Below, piece after piece: positions 44,456-55,227 of a DNA stretch of 64,000 nt. Source of the DNA: Thinopyrum elongatum (Eukaryota > Streptophyta > Magnoliopsida > Poales > Poaceae). Position numbers and translations under genes: made by a program. The notes beneath the pieces are model-generated. The model saw nothing but the letters and a program-made list of their open reading frames with translations, was not told the DNA's origin and ran no database searches. Every line of letters begins with the position of its first letter. Position 1 is the first letter of the stretch. The stretch covers positions 518,749,229 to 518,813,228 of the forward strand of contig CM022302.1 of the NCBI GenBank assembly GCA_011799875.1, read 5' to 3'.

Positions 44456-46119
44456 GTTGAGTTATTCCAGTAAAAGTCCGAGTCGTCGTAGCACAGGATG
44501 CGGCGGATGCCGATCTCCTTGGCCAGCCAGAGCCCATGGACGGGTGCCTCGTACTCGGCTATGTTGTTGGAGGCGGCGAAGTGGATCTGCAACATGTACT
44601 TCAGCTTGTCACCTTTGGGAGAGGTGAGGGCGATGCCGGCTCCCAAGCTGGTGCGCATCTTGGAGCCGTCGAAGTGCATCCGCCAATGTGTGGAATCCGG
44701 TGCTGGCGGCAGGTACTGGGTCTCAGCCCAGTCGACAAGGAAGTCGGCCAGCGCTTGGGACTTGATGGCGGTACGAGGCTGGTAGAGGATGGTGAGGGGA
44801 GCCAACTTGATGGCCCACTTGGCCACCCGGCCCGAGGCATCTCGGTTGCCAATGATCTCGGCGAGAGGAGCGGTGCAGATGACCGTGATGGAGTGCTCCT
44901 GAAAGTACTGCTTCAGCTTCTTGGCGGCAAAGTACATGCCATAGCACATCTTCTGGTAGTGGGGGTAGTTCTGCTTGGAGGCGGACAGCACCTCGCTCAA
45001 GTAATAGACCAGCCTGTGGACCGGCTGCGCCCTGCCAGCTTCTGGGTGTTCGACAGCGATCACCGTGCTGACGACCCGGTTGGAGGCGGCGATGTAGAGG
45101 AGCAATGGTTCTTTGGCAGTCGGGGCGGCCAGAATAGGCGGCACGGATAGCATCCGCTTGAGCTGGAGGAATGCCTCGTCTGCCTGGTCGCTCCACTCGA
45201 AGCACTTGGTCTTCTTCATCAGTTGGTACAGAGGGAGGGCCTTCTCACCCAGCCGGCTGATGAACCGGCTGAGAGACGCCAGGCACCCGGTGAACTTCTG
45301 GACGTCCCGCAGCTTGGTCGGTTTCTTCATCCGCTCAATGGCCTTGATCTTCACGGGGTTGCACTTTATCCCGCGCTCAGAAACAAGGAAGCCAAGGAGC
45401 TGGCTGGCTGGCACTCCGAAAACACACTTCTCCGGGTTGAGCTTGATTTGAAAATGGCGCAAGTTGGCGAAGGTTTCCTTGAGATCCTCCAAAAGGGTGT
45501 CGTGCTTCTCCGTCTTCACCGCTATGTCGTCCACGTAGACATGGGCATTCCTGCCGAGTTGTCGCAGGAGGCACTTCTGCATGTAGCGTTGGAAGGTGGC
45601 GCTGACATTCCTCAAGTCGAACGTCATGGTGATGTAGCAGAACGCGCCGAAAGGGGTGATGAAGGCGGTCTTCAGTTGATCAATCGGGTCCAGCTTGATC
45701 TGGTGGTAGCTAGAATAGGCGTCCAAAAAGGACAGCAGCTCGCAGCCGGCCGTGGAGTTGATCACTTGATCAATCCGGGGCAAGGCAAATGGATCCTTGG
45801 GGCAGGCCTTGTTCAGGCTCGTGTAGTCGATACACATGCGCCACTTGTTGTTTTTCTTCAAGACGAGGACTGGGTTGGCAAGCCAGTCCGGGTAGAATAC
45901 TTCCATGATGAAGCCGGCTGCCAGAAGCCAGGCGATCTCTTCACCAACGATCCTTCTCTTCTCTTCTAATAGGCGGCGGAGGGGTTGCTTGACCGGCTTA
46001 GCATCCGGCCGCAGATGCAGCTTGTGCTCGGCGAACTCCCTCGGAACACCCGGCATGTCCTTGGGGGACCATGCAAAGATATCCCGATTCTCACGGAGGA
46101 AGTCGACGAGCTCACTTTC
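44437..46119 (-). pseudogene. D3 reverse transcriptase, RNase H and start of archaeal-type RNase H
   Basis: It is open from directly after UAG 46120-46122: DFLRENRDIFAWSPKDMPGV, then KWRMCIDYTSLNKACPKDPF, FLDAYSSYHQIKLDPIDQLK and the catalytic YVDD at about 45526-45537. RNase H follows (SRLGEKALPLYQLMKKTKC, VYYLSEVLSASKQNYPHYQ). The second, archaeal-type RNase H starts WRMHFDGSKM ... NNIAEYEAPVHGLW and breaks off at CYDDSD, after which FYWNNSTLTQDG is out-of-family sequence read through a deletion junction near 44470. RT changes such as TMTFDLRNVSATFQ (usually MPFGLKNAGATFQ) suggest loss of function. Confidence 0.9.
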
Positions 46120-46971
46120 CTATTTGCTGTTGAGGTTGGACCCCCCGACAGCATACTGCTCTGGGTGCGCCGGGTCTAAGATGATCTTCTTGGTTTCCTT
46201 AGCCGGCTGGAAGGAGCCCTCGCCTTCGGCTACCTTGGGGTTAGTCGGCATGGCCGGTTGCTCGCTGGCCATGGCTACAGCCCGGTCAAGGAGGCACTTC
46301 TCTTTGGAGATGACGAGGGACTCGGCCAACCGGGAGCCGGCTGCGGTGCACTCGAGCGACTTCTTGTAGTCGCCGGCAATGGTGATAATGCCCTTGGGAC
46401 CCGGCATCTTCATCTTCAGGTATGCATAGTGCGGAACCATCATGAATTTGGCCATCGCTGGCCGGCCCAAGAGCGCGTAGTAGGGGCTGTCCAAGTCGAC
46501 CACGTCGAACCAGATAGGCTCACGGCGGAAGTGGGTCTTGTCGTCGAACAGGACGTCGATCTTGATCTTGCCGATTGGAGAGCAGGAAAGCCCAGGGACG
46601 ATGCCATGGAACACGGTCCGGCTGGGCTGGAGTTGCTTCTCCTTGATGCCCAGCTTTTCCATGGTATCGCGGTAGAGGATGTTGATGCTGCTGCCGCCGT
46701 CTATCAGGACTCGGGAGAAGCGACACATCCGCCTCTCGGTTGAGAAGGTGGAGTCCAGCACCAAGGCATAAGCACCCGACGAAGGCATCACGGCCGGATG
46801 GTCATCTGAGCTCCAGGTGATGGGCCTCTCGGACCAGTGCATGAATTGGGGGACCTCAGGAATAACAGCATTCACCTCGTGATGCTGTCGACGCCGACTG
46901 TGCTTGTCGTCGGCTTCACTTGTGAAGACGACGTAAGTGGCGTTCTTGTTGGGGAATTCATCTTGGAGCAT
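46120..46971 (-). pseudogene. D3 protease region
   Basis: A 283-codon frame, open to UAG 46120-46122. It contains VLIDGGSSINILYRDTMEKL (retropepsin active site in the DGGSS form usual for Tat elements), then YYALLGRPAMAKFMMVPHYA and YLKMKMPGPKGIITIAGDYK, and ends DPAHPEQYAVGGSNLNSK before the stop. The stop is followed in frame by a full RT. In the mRNA the context is ACAGCAAAUAGGAA, shared with D1. Upstream, stops near 46990 separate it from gag and the zinc-knuckle region. Confidence 0.87.
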
Positions 46972-47254
46972 GCCGACAGGGCGGGCCAGCTACTGAGGAG
47001 CCGGAGTCGCCGGGCCGGCTGGAGGAGGCGACAAGCCCTCACCCTTAGTGATTCGGGTGAACCAGTTGCACTGCCGGGTTGTATGGTTGGATGGCTTCGC
47101 GCCGCTATGGAACTTGCAAGGAGCGTCGAGGGCCTACTCAAAGCAGAAGGCCGGCTGCCAGGCACCCTTGCTGCCCCACGGACACTTGGGGCCGAGTTGA
47201 CCTGCTGGCTGTTGGTCCTCGACGGTTGCCACCTGCCGGCTGTTGGGCCTTGCG

Positions 47255-48004
47255 CTAGTTGTCGTTCGGCTGCTGACGCCGGTTGGAGTCACCAGCCGGC
47301 GCCGGAGAAGCCGGCGGGATCACCTTCCCGGACGCGTCGATCCGGATCTCCGTCTTCATGGAAGAGTCGGCCGTGGCGTACTTGTCTGCCACAACTAGGA
47401 GCTCGTCCAAGGTAGCCGGCTCGTCGCACAGAAGCTTGTGTTTGAGCAAGGTGCCCTCTCTGCACCCGGAGGTGAAGTACTCGATGGCCTGCACCTCGTG
47501 CACCCCCTCGCAGGAGTTGCGCAACTCGGCCCATCGCATCAGGTAGTCGCGAGTGGACTCGTTCGGGCCCTGAATGCACATGGAGAGCTGGCGAGGCTTG
47601 GGGGGCCGCTTTTAGGTGCTGTTGAAGTTGCGCACGAAGACTTCGCTGAAGTCCAGCCAACTGTTGATGCTGTTGGCCTTGAGGTTGTTCAGCCATGTCC
47701 GGGCCATGCCCAGCAACATGAGAGGAACATACCTCACGGCAACATGCTTGTTGCCGTTCGCTATGCTGACTGATGTGGCATAGTCGGTCGACCAATCTTC
47801 CGGCTTCAAGGTGCCGTTGTACTTGGGAGTGTCGCAAGGAAGCGAGAATCCTTTGGGGAAGGGCTCGTCGCGGATGCGGGGGCCGAAGCAGGCCGGGCCA
47901 ACTATATCCTCATCCTCCATTCCCAGGGACCGAGCCAGCTGCTCGATCCGGCGACGAGCGTCATTCTCGCCGACTGCTTCACGGGGGCCTAGCCGGCCCC
48001 CCAA
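47255..48004 (-). pseudogene. D3 Gag core
   Basis: Two consecutive frames with a stop at 47612: ARRRIEQLARSLGMEDEDIV ... FSLPCDTPKYNGTLKPEDWS ... YVPLMLLGMARTWLNNLKAN ... FSEVFVRNFNST, then from about 47581 IQGPNESTRDYLMRWAELRN ... TLLKHKLLCDEPATLDELLV. This is the Retrotrans_gag core of Tat-type elements. The stop at 47612 sits where the usual sequence would continue into a basic segment; it breaks this copy. Confidence 0.85.
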
Positions 48005-48045
48005 AGTTGGGTGGTCAACCGGCCGGAGAAGCCGGCCTCTCCCTA

Positions 48046-48069
48046 CGCGCGCGCGCGGGGGGGGGGGGG
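48046..48069. repeat. (CG)n plus poly-G tract inside D3 gag
   Basis: CGCGCGCGCG is followed by 13 G residues. The open frames on either side are out of phase, so slippage here probably broke gag. Confidence 0.9.
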
Positions 48070-48139
48070 AGGCGGATGTTCATCCTGTTGGCGCCGGCCC
48101 TCCGTCCTTGGAGGAATTTGCTGGCTGCCCACAACCGTC

Positions 48140-48667
48140 TCATGAGAGTGCCGGCTCCGGGTTCCGCCGGCCGCGGCCGCGGCCGCCGCCACTAGGGGAC
48201 CGGGAGGTCGCTCCATTCTCGCGGCGGGGTGGAAGGTTTCCTTCCGGGTGGTCGGCCTGCAGGCCGGCCGCCACCATGCGGTTGCACGCGTCTTGCTGCG
48301 GGTTCATAGAGTTGAGGAGCTCCTGGAGGCGCTCCAGTTGGCTGTGCCGCTCGTCGCCCTCCAGGGTCTCGAGTTCTTCTGCCGCCGCCTGCGCGGCGCG
48401 CAGGTTCTGCACAGGGGTGTCGTAAATCAGACATCCGACTCCCAGCATTTTAGCGATGGCCAGGCCGCGTTGCCGGACAGCGCCGGCTCGGCTGGGCTCG
48501 CCTGCAGCCGGCGTGCCGCCCGCTATGCGGTCAATCTCACGCTGGTTAGCCTCAGCGCGGAGCTTCATGGCCGCCATCTTGGTGGCGTTGTTGAGGAGCT
48601 TGACGCGGATTTCTTCTAGCGCCATCGGGTCGACGTCGACACCGACGAGAGCAGCCAGGTCCCGCAT
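48140..48667 (-). pseudogene. D3 Gag N-terminal region
   Basis: A frame reading MRDLAALVGVDVDPMALEEI, KLLNNATKMAAMKLRAEANQ, RAAQAAAEELETLEGDERHS and NSMNPQQDACNRMVAAGLQ, ending in a Gly/Arg-rich stretch. The Ala/Glu-rich helices form a likely coiled coil for Gag multimerisation. A CG-repeat plus G tract at 48046-48069 separates it from the Gag core and has probably slipped, shifting the frame. A leader frame upstream (48674-49020) reads up to the PBS. Confidence 0.7.
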
Positions 48668-49033
48668 TGCTGCTCACAATGGGTCCCTGGTGGCCCCGCC
48701 AGTGTGCTGGCTGTCGCCAGTGACCATCACCTCCACGAAGACGCCAGCGTCGAGCGCGCCGGCAGAGGCATCTCTAGCGACAGGAGGGAGCAGGTCGTCG
48801 ATGATCACCACGTCGCCGGGGTACCCGTCGGTGGCAACCGCATCGGAGAGGCCGAGCTTCCCAAAGAGGTCGATGAGGCAGCTCGCCGGGCAGACGGCTC
48901 CCGCGTCGGGTGATGCGCCGGTGCAAGCACAAACAAACGCATTCCGCTGGTTGATCAGGCCAGACGCGACGCACTCGCCGGAGGAAAGGGTGGTTCCTGT
49001 CCGGAACACAACTCCGGCCGACGCCGTGGACAG

Positions 49034-49051
49034 CCCCACGGTGGGCGCCAA
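49034..49051 (-). promoter_or_regulatory. D3 primer-binding site
   Basis: TTGGCGCCCACCGTGGGG on the minus strand, one base inside the LTR; the intact form of the D1 site. Confidence 0.85.
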
Positions 49052-49052
49052 C

Positions 49053-49926
49053 TGTCGTGGTAATCTCACGGCAGATGCCAGGGGGTGACTTATCATGGGT
49101 GGAGCCATAAGGACGTCGTCAGGTTCCGGAAGCGAGAGTGAGCACGAGCTCGTGGGCACACGAGACGTACCCAGGTTCGGGGCTCTCCGGAGAGATAACA
49201 CCCCTAGTCCTGCTGAGATGACTATGATCAAGAGTATACAGGTGTTGCTCCTAGAGCTGTGTCGCTAGTGGAGGAAGAAGGGTAGAGTTCTCCCTCTTCT
49301 CCTTGCTATGGTGTGTGTGTGGAATGAGAGCTGAACCCTTTGCATGGGTGAGCCCGGGGGGGTCTTATAGGCCGACCCCCAGGGGTACAATGGTAATACG
49401 GCCAGGTGTAGGACCCGGTTATTAGTGTCTAAGGTCGCCGGGTTCTCCGCCGGCTGCTGGGGCCCGCCTCTGGAGGGCCCCATCGGCTGCCGAGAATCCG
49501 GCCGACAGGTAGGGCCCGCCGCCTGCGGGCCATGCAGATTGCCTTTTGCTGTAGCATGGTCCTTGCTGACGAGGGCCGCGTCAGGCGCCGTATGGCTACA
49601 GTCCCACGCCGTGCGGGTAGGTAGCCACTTGGTTAGCGCGTACTGTAGCCACGCCCCTCCGGGATTCGGGGAGCAGGCGGCACTGTAGCCATGCCCCGTC
49701 TCGTCATGGTGGGTGAGTGCAGACTCCGAGGGGGAGGGGCCGGCTGCTGGGAGCCGGCCCTCCCCCAAAGCCGCCTTCTATGAGAGCGCCGTCTTCTGGA
49801 AGCCGGCCGCGTGGTCCTAACCGGCCTAGGGAGCCGGCCATGTGGCTAGTCAGCATGAGGGGCTCCCCGATGTCTTGAAATGTTAGGGGGTGCGGATGAG
49901 GCTACCCGGGGTACATCCCCCCGACA
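49053..49926 (-). repeat. D3 5' LTR, 874 bp
   Basis: On the plus strand it begins TGTCGTGGTAATCTCACGGC and ends CATCCCCCCGACA. CCTATAAGACC on the minus strand (about 49362-49372) is the likely TATA box. The partner LTR is not in the window. Confidence 0.88.
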
Positions 49927-50490
49927 ATGGGTAAGTCATGTTCATTGTGTTCACTGTTGTTCTTAATGATAAAAATGAACTTATCCCAGAAAGAATTGTG
50001 ACTGGCTATAGAATGGTAATTGATTTCAGAAAATTAAATAAAGCCACGAGAAAAGATCATTACCCATTGCCTTTCATTGATCAAATGTTAGAAAGATTAT
50101 CTAAGCACACACACTTTTGCTTTCTCGATGGATATTCTGGTTTCTCTCAAATACCTGTATCACAACCTAATCAAGAGAAAACTACCATTACTTGTCCTTT
50201 TGGAACTTATGCTTATAGATGTATGCCGTTTGGTTTATGCAATGCACCTACTACCTTTCAAAGATGTATGACTGCTATATTCTCTGACTTTTGTGAAATG
50301 ATTGTTGAGGTTTTCATGGATGATTTTTCCATTTATGGAACTTCTTTTGATGATTGCTTAAGCAACCTTGATCGATTTTTGCAGAGATGTGAACAAACTA
50401 ATCTTGTCTTGAATTGGAGAAGTGCCACCTTATGGTGAATGAAGGTATTGTCTTGGGGCATAAAATTTCTGAACGAGGTATTGAGGTGGA
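49927..50490 (+). pseudogene. Athila-type reverse transcriptase, central part
   Basis: It resumes the host at GKSCSLCSLL-like sequence and reads YRMVIDFRKLNKATRKDHYP, FLDGYSGFSQIPVSQPNQEK, MPFGLCNAPTTFQRCMTAIF and the catalytic FMDD (about 50316-50327). After LVLNW one frameshift (about 50415) leads to VNEGIVLGHKISERGIEVD, where a second family A copy is inserted after GTGGA (50486-50490). FMDD is typical for Athila RT. The N-terminal RT part is missing because of the deletion between 38341 and 49927. Confidence 0.9.
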
Positions 50491-52070
50491 TGCTACTTCT
50501 TCAGCTTGCGTTGATTTTTCCCATGAAGAGGAAAGGGTGATGTAGCAAAGTAGAGATAAGTATTTCCCTCAGTTAAGAACCTAGGTATTAATCCAATAGG
50601 AGGAACACACAAGTCCCCAATAGATGCACCTGCACAAACTAACAAACACTTTCACACAACGCGAAAAAGGGGTTGTCAATCCCTTCACGGTCACTAGCAA
50701 GGGTGAGATCTGATAGAGATTGATATAAAAGATAAGTAAAAGTGTAAAATAATGTAAAGATAATAAATTGCAGCAAGGTATTTTTGGGTTTTTGGTTTTA
50801 TAGATCTGAAAATAATATGATAAAAATAGACCCGGGGGCCATAGGTTTCACTAGAGGCTTCTCTCTTGAAAGAAACATACAATGGGTAAACAAATTACTA
50901 TTGAGCAATTGATAGAAAAGCGCATAGTTATGACGATATCCAAGTCAATGATCATGAACATAGGCATCACGTCCGTGACAAGTAGACCGACTCCTGCCTG
51001 CATCTACTACTATTACTCGACACATCGACCGCTATCCAGCATGCATCTAGTGTATTAAATTATCAAGAATGGAGTAACGCCTGAAGCAAGATGACATGAT
51101 GTAGAGGATAGATCCAAGCAATATGGTAAAAACCCCATCTTTTTATCCTTAATGGCAACAATACAAATATGTGCCTCGCTACCCCTACTGTCACTGGGTG
51201 AGGACACCGCAAGATTGAACCCAAAACAAAGCACCTTTCCCATTGGAAGATAGATCAATCTAGTTGGCCAAAACAAATCAATAGATCGCAGATAAATACA
51301 AAGCTATCTTAATCATGCATAAAAGAGTTCAGAGAAGACTCAAATAATATTCATAGATAATCTGATCATAAACCCACAATTCATTGGATCTCAACAAATA
51401 CACCGCAAAAGAAGATTACATCAAATAGAACTCCAAGAACATCGATGAGAACATTGTATTAAAGATCAAAGAGAGAGAAGAAGCCATCTAGCTACTAGCT
51501 ATGGACCCGTAGGTCTGTGGTAAACTACTCACACATCATTGGAAGGGCAGCAAGGTTGGTGTAGAGGCCCTCCGTGATCGAATCCCCCTCCGGCAGAGTG
51601 CCAGAAAAGGCCCCAAGATGGGATCTCATGAGAACAGAAGCTTGCGGCGGTGGAAAAGTATTTTTGGTGTGCCCTCTGGTATACGGGGAAATATTTGGGT
51701 ATTTATAGAGCTGGAATTTGGGTTAGGGGAGTCCCGTGGGGCCTAGAAGCCTGGGGGCGCGCCCCCTAGGATGCGCCTCTAGGGCTGTGGCCCTCTCGTG
51801 GCTCCTCTAGCCTCCTCCTGAAGCTTCGTGGTTGTCTTCTGGTCCAAGAAAAATCATCAAAAAGTTTCATTCCTTTTGGACTCCGTTTGTTATTGATTTT
51901 CTATAAAAGACAAAAACAAGGAAAAACAGCAACTGGCACCAATCACTAGGTTAATAGGTTAGTCCCAAAAAATGATATAAAATAGCATATTTATGCATAT
52001 AAAACATCCAAGATGGATAATATAATAGCATGGAACAATCAAAAGTTATAGATACATTGGAGACGTATCA
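50491..52070 (-). repeat. Family A LTR, copy 2
   Basis: On the plus strand it begins TGCTACTTCTTCAGCTTGCG and ends TTGGAGACGTATCA, 1580 bp. It is inserted in host RT/RNase H sequence after GTGGA. Confidence 0.92.
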
Positions 52071-54626
52071 AGCACCCCCAAGCTTAATTCCTGTTCATCC
52101 TCGAGTAGGTAAATGATAAAAACAGAATTTTTGATGTGGAATGCTACCTAACATGTTTATCAAGTAATCTTTCTTATTGTGGCATGAATATTCAGATCCA
52201 TAAGATTCAAAACAAAAGTTTAATATTGACATAAAAACAATAATACTTCAAGCATACTAATAAAGCAATCATGGCTTTTCAAAATATCATGTCTAAAGAA
52301 AGTTATCCCTACAAAATCATATAGTCTTGTCATGCTCTATCTTCATCACACAAAGTATTTATCATGCACAACCCCGATGACAAGCCAAGCAATTGTTTCA
52401 TACTTTTAACGTTCTAAAGCCTTTTCAACTTTCACGCAGTACATGAGCGTGAGCCATGGATATAGCACTATGGGTGGAATAGAATGAAGGTGGTAGTAGA
52501 CAAAAAAGGACAGAGAAATTCTCACACCAACTAGGCAAATTAATAGGCTATGGAGATGCCCATCAATTGATATTGGTGCAAGTGAGTAGGGATTGCCATG
52601 CAACAGATGCACTAGAGCTATAATTGTATGAAAGCTCAAAAGAAAACTAAGTGGGTGTGCATCCAACTCGCTTGCTCACGAAGACCTAGGGCAATTTTGA
52701 GGAAGCCCATCATTGGAATATACAAGCCAAGTTCTATAATGAAAAATTCCCACTAGTAATATATGAAAGTGACAACATAGGAGACTCTCTATATGAAGAA
52801 CATGGTGCTACTTTGAAGCACAAGTGTGGAAAAAGGATAGTAACATTGTCCCTTCTCTCTTTCTCTCATTTTTCCTCTTTTTTTTATTTTGGGCTCTTTG
52901 GCCTCTTTTTTAAAATATGTTTGGGATCTTTGGCCTCATTTTATTTTAAGTTTGGAGTCTCATCCCGACTTGTGGGGGAATCATAGTCTCCATCATCCTT
53001 ACCTCACATGGGACAATGCTCTAATAATGACGATCATCACACTTTTATTTACTTCCAACTCAAGAATTACAACTCGATACTAGAAGAAGGATGTGACTCT
53101 ATATGAATGCCTTCGGCGGTGTACCGGGATGTGCAATGATCTAGCGTGACATGTATAAAAAATATGAACGGTGGCCAAGCCACAAATACTATGTCAACTA
53201 TATGATCATGCAATGCAATATGACAATGATGGTATGTGTCATAATAAAACGAAACGGTGGAAGTTGCATGGCAATATATCTCGGAATGGCTATGAAAATG
53301 CCATAATAGGTAGGTATGGTGGCTATTTTGAGGAAAGATATAAGTTGTTTAATGCATCGGCGAAAGTTGCACGGTACTAGAGTGGCTAGCAAAGGTGGAA
53401 GGGTGAGAGTGCGTATAATCCATGGACTCAACATTAGTCATAAAGAACTCACATACTTATTGCAAAAATTTATTAGCCCTCGAAACAAAGTACTAATACG
53501 CATGCTCCTAGGGGGATTGATTGGTAGGAAAAGTCCATCGCTTGTCCCCAACCGCCACTCATAAGGAAGACAATAAAAAATAAATCATGCTCCAACTTCA
53601 TCACATAACGAGAGACCATACGTGCATGCTTCGGGAATCACAAACCTTAACACAAGTATTTCTATTAACCCACAATTACCAACTAGCATGACTCTAATAT
53701 CACCATTTTTATATCTCAAAACAATTGCAGGGAATCAAACTTCTCATATATTCAATGATCTACATGAAAGTTTTTATTATATCCCTCTTGAATACCCATC
53801 ATATTAGGACTAAATTCATAACCTAAGCAAATTGCCATACTATTTTTAAGACTCTCAAAATAATATAAGTGAAGCATGAGAGTTTATTAATTTCTTCAAA
53901 ATAAAACCACCGCCGTGCTCTAAAAAGATATAAGTGAAGCACTAGAGCAACTACCTAGCTCAAAAGATATAAGTGAAGCACATAGAGTATTCTAAATTCA
54001 CGATTAATGTGTGTCCCTCTCAAAAGGTGTGTACAGCAAGGATGATTGTGGCAAACTAAAAAGCAAAGACTCATATAATACAAGACGCTCCAAGGAAAAC
54101 ACATATCATGTGGTGAATAAAAATATAGCCTCAAGTAATTTTACCGAGGGATTGAAGACAAAAGAGGGGATGCCATCTGGGGCATCCCCAAGCTTAGATG
54201 CTTGGTTGTCCTTGAATATTACCTTGGGGTGCCTTGGGCATCCCCAAGCTTAGGCTCTTGCCACTCCTTATTCCGTAGTCCATCGAAACTTCACCCAAAA
54301 CTTGAAAACTTCACAACACAAAACTCAACAAAAAACTCGTGAGATCCGTTAGTATGATAAAACAAATCTCTACTTTTAGGTACTGTTGTGAACTCATTCC
54401 AATTTTATATTTGCATTATATCTACTATATTCTAACTTCTACATTGCTCATACCCCCCGATACTACCCATAGATTCATCAAAATAAGCAAACAACACATC
54501 AAAAACAGAATCTGTCAAAAACAAAACAGTCTGTAAAGACCAGAATTATAGTCATACTTCTGTAACTCCAAAATTTATGAAAAAATTAGGACAACAGAGG
54601 AAATTCATATATCAATCTTGTGTAAA
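50491..54626 (-). mobile_element. Family A, second copy, inverted and truncated
   Basis: This is the reverse complement of the family A 3' LTR (50491-52070) followed by reverse-complement interior up to the point equivalent to about 33715 of copy 1. It lacks the internal ORF and 5' LTR, which were displaced or lost at 54626. Matching landmarks are the AAGCTT polypurine tract at 52075-52086 and the 'aagcttagatgcttgg' segment near 54190. Confidence 0.92.
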
Positions 54627-55224
54627 TGATAACCCACAAATATAGGGGATCGCAACAGTTTTCGAGGGTAGAGTATTCAACCCAAATTTATAGATTCGAC
54701 ACAAGGGGAGCCAAAGAATATTTGCAAGTATTATTAGCTGAGTTGTCAATTCAACCACACCTGGAGTTTAATTATCTGCAGCAAGATGATCAGTAGCAAA
54801 GTGATATGATAGTTTTTATAGTAGTAGTAACAGTAGCGGTAACGGTAACAGTGATAGCAATAGTTTTGTAGCAAGTATAACAGTAGCAACAACAGTAATA
54901 ACTTAGCAGAAACAATATGTGGAAAATTCGTAGGCATTGGATCGGTGAATTCGTTGGATGATATTCATCATATAACAGTCATAACATAGGGCGATACGGC
55001 ACTAGCTCCAGTTCATAAATATAATGTAGGCATGTATTCCGTAAATAGTCATACGTGCATATGGAAAGAACTTGCATGACATCTTTTGTCCTACCTTCCC
55101 GTGGCAGCGGGGTCCATAGAGAACCGGAACAAAGCATTAGCACATAGTGAATACATGAACTCCTCAAACTACGGTCATCACCGGAAAGTATCCCGAATAC
55201 TGTCACTCCGGGGCTTACGGATCA
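54627..55224 (-). repeat. LTR-like unit of about 598 bp, unclassified
   Basis: TGATAACCCACAAATATAGG at the left and TTACGGATCA at the right give TG...CA ends; on the minus strand it starts TGATCCGTAAGCCCCGGAGT. It contains an imperfect (GTA/ACG)n-like triplet zone at 54818-54905. Flanking five-mers (GTAAA, TAATG) do not match, so it may be one LTR of a nested element or a truncated solo LTR. Minus-strand poly-Leu frames here are repeat artefacts. Confidence 0.55.
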
Positions 55225-55227
55225 TAA

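Larger units (their letters stand above)
44218..49926 (-). mobile_element. Tat-type Ty3/gypsy element D3, 3'-deleted
   Basis: In minus orientation: 5' LTR (49053-49926), PBS, gag, protease, UAG, RT, RNase H, part of the archaeal-type RNase H, then an abrupt join into a short tandem-repeat block. Integrase, any antisense gene and the 3' LTR are missing. The host Athila RT resumes at 49927 with ATGGGTAAG. D3 is clearly of another family than D1 and D2: its LTR differs and its coding DNA is much richer in GCCGGC. Confidence 0.9.
28589..50490 (+). mobile_element. Athila-type Ty3/gypsy element, broken host of later insertions
   Basis: The pieces in order are: 5' LTR (28589-30102), tRNA-Asp-type PBS, gag (30209-30934), gag/protease (37841-38341) and RT (49927-50490). 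Between them lie family A (30940-37835), element C (38342 onwards), an unassigned join (43376-44217) and D3 (to 49926). At 50490 a second family A copy begins. The host protein lacks the section between protease and the RT palm, so about 1 kb was lost between 38341 and 49927. The 3' part is not in the window. Confidence 0.85.

Noticed and set aside
44498..48619. Many long plus-strand frames opposite D3 gag-pol
   Set aside because: They are mirror frames of the GC-rich minus-strand coding region; the minus frames carry all the recognisable motifs.
48674..49231. 185-codon minus-strand frame spanning the D3 PBS and LTR end as a separate gene
   Set aside because: A start inside the LTR and passage through the primer-binding site make it a by-product; only the part below 49020 could belong to the gag leader.
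54746..54937. Leu/Tyr-rich minus-strand frame
   Set aside because: It comes from an imperfect triplet repeat inside an LTR-like unit.
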